Assembly: GCA_021521415.1 (NCBI GenBank) | Contig: JAIQDT010000304.1 | Location: 558,001-622,000 of the forward strand | Length of the DNA: 64,000 nt | Source: Bidens hawaiensis | Lineage: Eukaryota; Streptophyta; Magnoliopsida; Asterales; Asteraceae | Direction of reading: 5' to 3' | Shown here: positions 59,348-64,000 of the stretch, one piece after another | How the letters are laid out: each line of letters begins with the position of its first letter | Position numbering within the stretch: position 1 is the first letter of the stretch | The notes under the pieces: model-generated | What the model saw: the letters and a program-made list of their open reading frames with translations, nothing else | Databases searched by the model: none | What the model was told of the DNA's origin: nothing | Program-made: the position numbers and the translations under genes

Positions 59348-60783
59348 TGTGACAATCGTCAATTTCAGGTTAACTCCGTTAACTCAACTCCGTCAATTCA
59401 AACTTTGGATCACTGAATCTATAACGCACACCTCATTACATTTAAACTAGGGTTTAAATGACGCTTGACACTTACTACATGTGTAGTCTTTCGGGAATTG
59501 CACCGAAACGCAAACGAGTTGACGCAAACGATTAGTGAATAAAAAAAAACGTCAAAACAATAATTATGTGATAATTATGTGTTAGACATATGTGTTACTT
59601 GATTATGTTATGTGGAATGCTAAACAAGAAACAAGAACCCAATTAATTAAGCTAGAGATGTACCATTTGGAAGTTTAGGGACTAAAGTGTAACATGTTAT
59701 TATTATTAATATTATAAAACCCTAACCTCTCCTCCCTCTCCCTCTTCCCAAAACCGACGGCCAAACCCCCCCCCCCCCTCTCCTCAAAATCGGTTCACAC
59801 ACACACATACCTCTTGGATTTTGATCTTGTCTTTCACAATTGAAGCATCGTATATCCGTTTCTAGCCATCTCCTACCTTCCTATTGCTTGTATTGGTGCT
59901 TTTGAAGGTATAAATTACAAACCCTAGGTCCGATTTTTCCTTTGTATGGTGTTCATATGATTGTTGTTGATTTGATGGTGTATGATGATGATTTGATAAC
60001 TAGTTTTGATATTATTGCATGTTAATTGTTGTGTCTTTGAGTTTGAGATCAAATAAAACCCTAACTACGTATGTATGGTGTAATTGATATGCATGGATAG
60101 TATTTATTGTGTCTAGAATGTTATATGAATGATTTGTGGTCCATAGATAGCTAAATTGTTGAGTTTGGATGCAAACAGTTTCTGGACAGATTGTGTTGTT
60201 GATGTTTGATTGACTGTAACGGGGTGTAAAAGTGAAAATTTATTGAGATAATTGATACTACAGTAAACTAGGTTGAGTCTAGTTTCTAAAGAATATAAAT
60301 TTGCAATTTTTGGACGTGTAAAAGTTAACTTTTATGATTTTACAAAAACGTTGTGCAAAGCTGAGTTGTTAGACCTGCTGTTAGGTTGTTTTGTAAATGT
60401 TATATCTCATGAACTACGAGACCAATTGGGTTGGTTCCACTTCTGAAAGTTGACTTGTTGAGTTAGGAACCTAACCCAAGTGGTCTTGCATTTATTGGAT
60501 TTTTTGTTTAACGGGAATTTCAAATAAAATTCTGTTGCGCATGAATTTGACTGTTATGAGTTTGCTGTAATGATTTGATTATTGTGAGAAACCTATGTGG
60601 AATAAAAATATAATAAAATATGTTCTGGAAACCTAGGACATATATGCTTTTGTGATGATTTTGGTAAATTAATTGTGATGCTATGATCGGTGGGATAGAC
60701 TAGTTTTTCAAGTAGAAATTCTGTCGTTAAGAAACTAGTTGCTGAATTTTGTGAAAGTTGCATGAAACAACGTGATTGCTAAT

Positions 60784-61026
60784 TTATTATCGTGTTTTGA
60801 CCAAATTGCCCTTGAGGGGAATGATTGCTAATTAATTGTCTTGTTTTGACCAAATTGCCCTTGAGGGGAATGATTGCTAATTAATTGTCATGTTTTGACC
60901 AAAATGCCCTTGCGGGGAATAATTGCTAATTGATTGTCATGATTTGACCAAATTGCCCTCGTGGGGAATAATTGCTAGTTAATTGTTATGTGTTGACCAA
61001 ATTGCCCTTACGGGGAGTAATTGCTA
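60784..61026 (+). repeat. 49-bp tandem repeat in LTR-B copy 2, 5 copies
   Basis: GACCAAA starts at 60799, 60848, 60897, 60946 and 60995, an exact 49-bp period. Each unit has a C-run/G-run hairpin whose loop varies (TTGA, TTGC, TCGT, TTAC). Confidence 0.9.
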
Positions 61027-61686
61027 GTGATGTACATTATGAATACATGACACGTAAATAATTGCTTACACATGTAACGTATCACAAATACACTTGTTAA
61101 AGTCACACACGATTCACAAACGAAACACGAAACATGTTGTGTGCATAGGTATTATGTGCCGGGTCTAGAGACTCGATAATATTCCGACACTTAGAAAAAT
61201 CTCTTTGTTGTTTTAGAACGCTAAAGAGAGTTTTTATGTGACGCGCATCTTGGTGAATTATTTTGGGAATACTTCGCAAACAGTGAGTTCACTTACCCCT
61301 TTAAACTATTTTCAAACGCTTTTCACTTGGGGAAGATAACATACTCCGAAAACTCATTTAAGATTTTGTTAATATAGATTATATATCACTTGTAAAGACT
61401 AAGTGGCAAACGCGATAACTAAAGTCCTTCATTCACATCGAACCGTTTAATATTGGATAATAGCGAGTCATTGTTGAGTAGTACTACTGGGTTTGACAAA
61501 CCCCACCCAACGCTAAACTCGACTGGAGGTCGAGTGGGTGTAATCTTGGCTAAACACATCCATGGTCGGGATAGACCTGGTGGCAAGGCAAATGATAAAC
61601 AGTCAGCTTCGGTGTCGAACACTTAGTAATACTTGTTTAATAGGCTAGCTACCTATAGATATATAATTGACATAACACTATCTGGT

Positions 61687-61760
61687 AACGCAAAACGTTT
61701 AACGCAAAACGCTTAACGCAAAACGCTGAACGCAAAACGCTGAATGCAAACGCTAAACGC
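61687..61760 (+). repeat. AACGCAAAACGCT minisatellite in LTR-B copy 2
   Basis: About five copies of the 14-bp unit, against about nine in copy 1. Confidence 0.85.
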
Positions 61761-62103
61761 TTTATTTTATATAAACTTGTGAACTTACCAACCCCGTGTT
61801 GACACTTTTAGTATGTTATTCTCAGATAGCCGAGGCGAGCGCGCGGTTTAGGATCATGCATTGCTTGAAACACTTTTAATTATGCAAACTTATTTTAAAC
61901 TGTTATCATTGGGTTTTAAGTCGTCCTGCGTGACGCAACATTGGTTTCTATGGTTTTACGCTTCCGCATTTAATTACTCGTAAACCTTTTCATGGTTTTA
62001 AAACTTTGTTTTATGGTTTGATTATAACTAATGATTCCGATCCTGTTAGTTCACACCCTCTGACGGTAAAACTGCGTTAGTGGATTTTGAGGGTGTGACA
62101 GAT

Positions 62104-62116
62104 TGGTATCAGAGCC
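62104..62116 (+). other. Element D primer-binding site
   Basis: TGGTATCAGAGCC starts 3 nt after the LTR end, followed by ATTGGTTATAGCGAACTAG. Confidence 0.93.
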
Positions 62117-62275
62117 ATTGGTTATAGCGAACTAGAAGTTGCATGCATACTAGACTATAACCGCGACGACCCATTAGTTATAATGATACGCACTGCATAT
62201 GTTTGTGTAGTCTTTGTAATCTTACCTCTTTACCTCTTTCACTCATACGCGCGCATACACGGCTTACCTGTAGGG

Positions 62276-63040
62276 ATGTTGACGCCACCCTCATCATCAT
62301 CCGATCCGATGACTCATGCTCACGGGAAGGAACCGCAGTTACCTACCGCATCGCCACCCCGAGTAGTCCCGGAACTCGAAGCTCCCGCACCGAAGAGGTA
62401 TCGCTTATCCGGAGGCATGTACAAAAACGAAGTTAGCTGGGATTGGTACCCTAATATGATCAGACGTATGATCTATCGTGAACAAGTTCCCCCATTACCA
62501 CCCCCGAACCATCCTGCTTACCCCAACACCCTACCACCCATAACCGAACCTGTAGAGCGAGTTCTCGCAGTTGTTGTTTCATGCTTGGAGCGTGACGTGG
62601 GTTACATGCGCTATACGAGAGCTAACGTTTCCGGACTGTTAAAGGAAGGAACGGAAACTAAGGAGGAAATTTCCCGCATGACAGTAGCAATGAAGGAAAT
62701 GCAAGAGGCTAGTGATCAACAGATGAAGATTATGAGAAAGATGCAAGCCGAGATGATAGACTTGCAAGAGCAACTTCAAGTAGCAAGGACCCGAACCGAA
62801 ATAGCTTTAGAGCGTTGCGATGTCTTACAAATGCGAATTGCTCAGAACGTAGCCGAACCTGAGGCAGAGCCTGAGGCCGAGCCTGAGGCAGAGCCTGAAG
62901 AGGAACCTGAAGAAGATCCCGAAGAGGAGCCTGAGGAGGATCCCGAGGAAGATCCCGAAGAGGAACCTGAAGAAGAACTGGAGGAAGAACCGGCTGAGGA
63001 GGAGGCACACTCAGAGGTGTCCTCAGATGATGACATCTAG
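62276..63040 (+). CDS. Acidic coiled-coil protein encoded between PBS and gag of element D
   Basis: I do not recognise a family. The open frame extends up to 62183; I prefer the ATG at 62276 (MLTPPSSSSDP), because the longer form begins with a hydrophobic stretch (about 20 residues, IRTAYVCVVFVILPLYLF) that may be chance or a signal-like segment. Numbered from 62183: a Pro-rich, probably disordered N-terminal part (about 35-130), a helical heptad-like segment (about 150-222, rich in Glu, Met, Gln and Lys: predicted coiled coil), and a very acidic tail (about 223-285) of EPEAEPEAEPEEEPEEDP type encoded by a 6/12-bp repeat (62862-62990), ending SDDDI. It lies 250 bp upstream of gag on the same strand and would share its transcript. 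An extra ORF before gag is known in some Tat-lineage elements (Ogre), but the gag here does not obviously belong there. Confidence 0.75.
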   Translation: MLTPPSSSSDPMTHAHGKEPQLPTASPPRVVPELEAPAPKRYRLSGGMYKNEVSWDWYPNMIRRMIYREQVPPLPPPNHPAYPNTLPPITEPVERVLAVVVSCLERDVGYMRYTRANVSGLLKEGTETKEEISRMTVAMKEMQEASDQQMKIMRKMQAEMIDLQEQLQVARTRTEIALERCDVLQMRIAQNVAEPEAEPEAEPEAEPEEEPEEDPEEEPEEDPEEDPEEEPEEELEEEPAEEEAHSEVSSDDDI

Positions 63041-63291
63041 TGATGATGACACCTAGATGGAGGGGTTGTCTCCATCCGAACTATTATTTTTCTATGATTT
63101 TAAGGATTGACTGGAAATACTTTGTAGCGAATACAATGGTTTTAATCATGAATTATTATTTGGATAAATATATGGTTGTGATGTGATGTTTGCTTCTTAT
63201 TTCTTTCTTACCTATCTTTTTATTACGTGTATGGTGTGTTGCATATGAAAGAAAAAATCATGTTTAACATTTTATGCTGTGATTCTAGGAA
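63041..63291 (+). other. Spacer between acidic ORF and gag
   Basis: 250 bp, AT-rich, no frame. It ends with GATTCTAGGAA before the gag ATG. Whether gag is reached by splicing, reinitiation or another route cannot be seen. Confidence 0.6.
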
Positions 63292-64000
63292 ATGGCAGGA
63301 AGAAACGCTGGACACGGACGTGGTAACATCAACTTGATTGCAGCAGAACTCCAAACTCTGCTGAACGACCATGCGGCGGCCGCTCTAGCCGCACATGTTC
63401 AGAACCAAGCTGGAGGTCCAATTGGAACGTGTACCTTCAAGAATTACCTTGACTGCAAGCCCAGTTCGTTTAAGGGCACTGAGGGAGCTATAGGCTTCAT
63501 GCGTTGGGCTGAGAAGGCCGAATCGGCGTTTGAGATGTGTAATTGTCCCCCTGCCAGTAGGGTCAAATTTGCTGCTGGAACACTTGAAGATTCTGCCCTC
63601 ACTTGGTTGAATTCGAACGTACAGATTCTTGGATTGGAACTAGCTAACGTGATGAACTGGGAGGAGTTCAAAAACATGATGCGAGAAGAGTACTGTCCAA
63701 GAGAGGAGATTGCAAAGTTGGAGTCAGAATTTTGGTCATTGAAGATGGTGGGTTCGGAAATCGAAGCCTACACTACCGTTCTCACGAGTTAGCTGTGATG
63801 TGTCCGCGGATGGTAGACCCGCCGAGTAAGAGGATTGAAATGTATATTGATGGGTTAGCACCGCAGATTCAGGGCATGGTGACGTCATCCAGACCAGCCA
63901 CGATACAACAAGCGATCCGGTTAGCTCACAAGCTGACGGATCAAGCAGTGACTCAAGGTGCGTTACCACCTAGGGGTTCAACCACTATAGCCCGTGACAA
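63292..64000 (+). pseudogene. Element D gag, frameshifted and truncated by window end
   Basis: Gag forms the virus-like particle. The frame 63292-63792 starts MAGRNAGHGRGN and contains the retrotransposon gag domain: SFKGTEGAIGFMRWAEKAES (about 59-78), FAAGTLEDSALTWLN (about 97-111) and W-E-E-F-K-N-M-M near 124. It then ends in a premature TAG. The expected continuation (HELAVMCPRM, SKRIEMYIDGL) is readable in another frame from about 63778 to the window end, consistent with loss of one base near 63776 (ACTACCGTT). The rest of gag-pol is outside. Confidence 0.88.

Larger units (their letters stand above)
59348..62100 (+). repeat. LTR-B copy 2 (5' LTR of element D)
   Basis: The right end TGTGACA at 62100 is fixed by the PBS that follows. 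The left end at TGTGACAATCG (59348) is the best TG start after the copia-like repeats stop, but it has no second copy in the window to confirm it (copy 1 starts about 107 bp inside). It contains a telo-box-like AAAACCCTAAC near 59716, a CT-rich leader, five 49-bp repeats and the AACGC tract. Confidence 0.82.
59348..64000 (+). mobile_element. Ty3/gypsy element D (LTR-B family), 5' part, runs off the window
   Basis: LTR 59348-62100, PBS, an acidic ORF and gag follow in plus orientation. The protease, RT, integrase and 3' LTR lie beyond 64000. It is the same family as the LTR at the start of the window. Confidence 0.9.

Noticed and set aside
62730..63036. Minus-strand Ser/Gly-rich and Leu-rich frames opposite the acidic tail
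   Set aside because: They are antisense readings of the GAG/GAA-rich repeat. The plus-strand frame has the PBS-gag context and a plausible start.

Overview
The window is plant nuclear DNA made almost entirely of LTR retrotransposons nested in one another. I found no host gene, tRNA, rRNA or CRISPR array. The evidence is plant-type Ty3/gypsy gag-pol with a chromodomain-like tail, plant Ty1/copia integrase, reverse transcriptase (RT) and RNase H, primer-binding sites (PBS) matching initiator tRNA-Met (TGGTATCAGAGCC), and 5-bp target-site duplications (TSDs). A flowering plant with a repeat-rich genome is certain. Asteraceae is my guess from the look of the gag proteins, and I cannot prove it here.

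Layout. (1) 1-1588 and 15376-16431 are two halves of one gypsy LTR ('LTR-B'), split by an insertion. (2) 1589-15375 is that insertion: a very young composite gypsy element ('element A', 2,466-bp LTRs, TSD TGTAC). Its outer LTRs, PBS and polypurine tract (PPT) read on the minus strand, but its near-intact gag-pol (7213-11663) reads on the plus strand. It also holds a folded-back partial LTR pair (4078-6973) and a piece of a small TRIM-like element (12629-12909). (3) 16432-43782 is a decayed Ty1/copia element. Its integrase-to-spacer segment has been amplified into 18 head-to-tail units with higher-order structure; the last unit runs on into RT. (4) 43783-55866 is a second gypsy element ('element C', 3,125-bp LTRs, TSD TCATT) inserted into the copia RT. 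(5) 55867-56670 is the rest of the copia RT and RNase H, followed by 2.7 kb of non-coding copia 3' region. (6) 59348-64000 is the 5' end of another gypsy element ('element D', LTR-B family), with an unusual acidic coiled-coil ORF ahead of gag. It runs off the window.

Two things stand out. First, the copia array is a satellite-like repeat born from a retrotransposon coding segment: a single A-rich junction was copied in every unit, with dimeric (about 1,679 + 1,298 bp) and 7.63-kb higher-order periods. The shared frameshifts show that the sequence was already dead when it spread. Second, the LTRs carry several families of hairpins in which the loop is constant while the two arms change from copy to copy and stay complementary. 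I saw this in LTR-A at two size scales, in the 3'UTR of the A element, and in the LTR of element C.

Relative age, from nesting: copia is oldest, then its array; LTR-B and element C inserted into it; element A inserted into LTR-B last. I spotted only two substitutions between the two outer LTRs of element A, against dozens of differences between the LTRs of element C.
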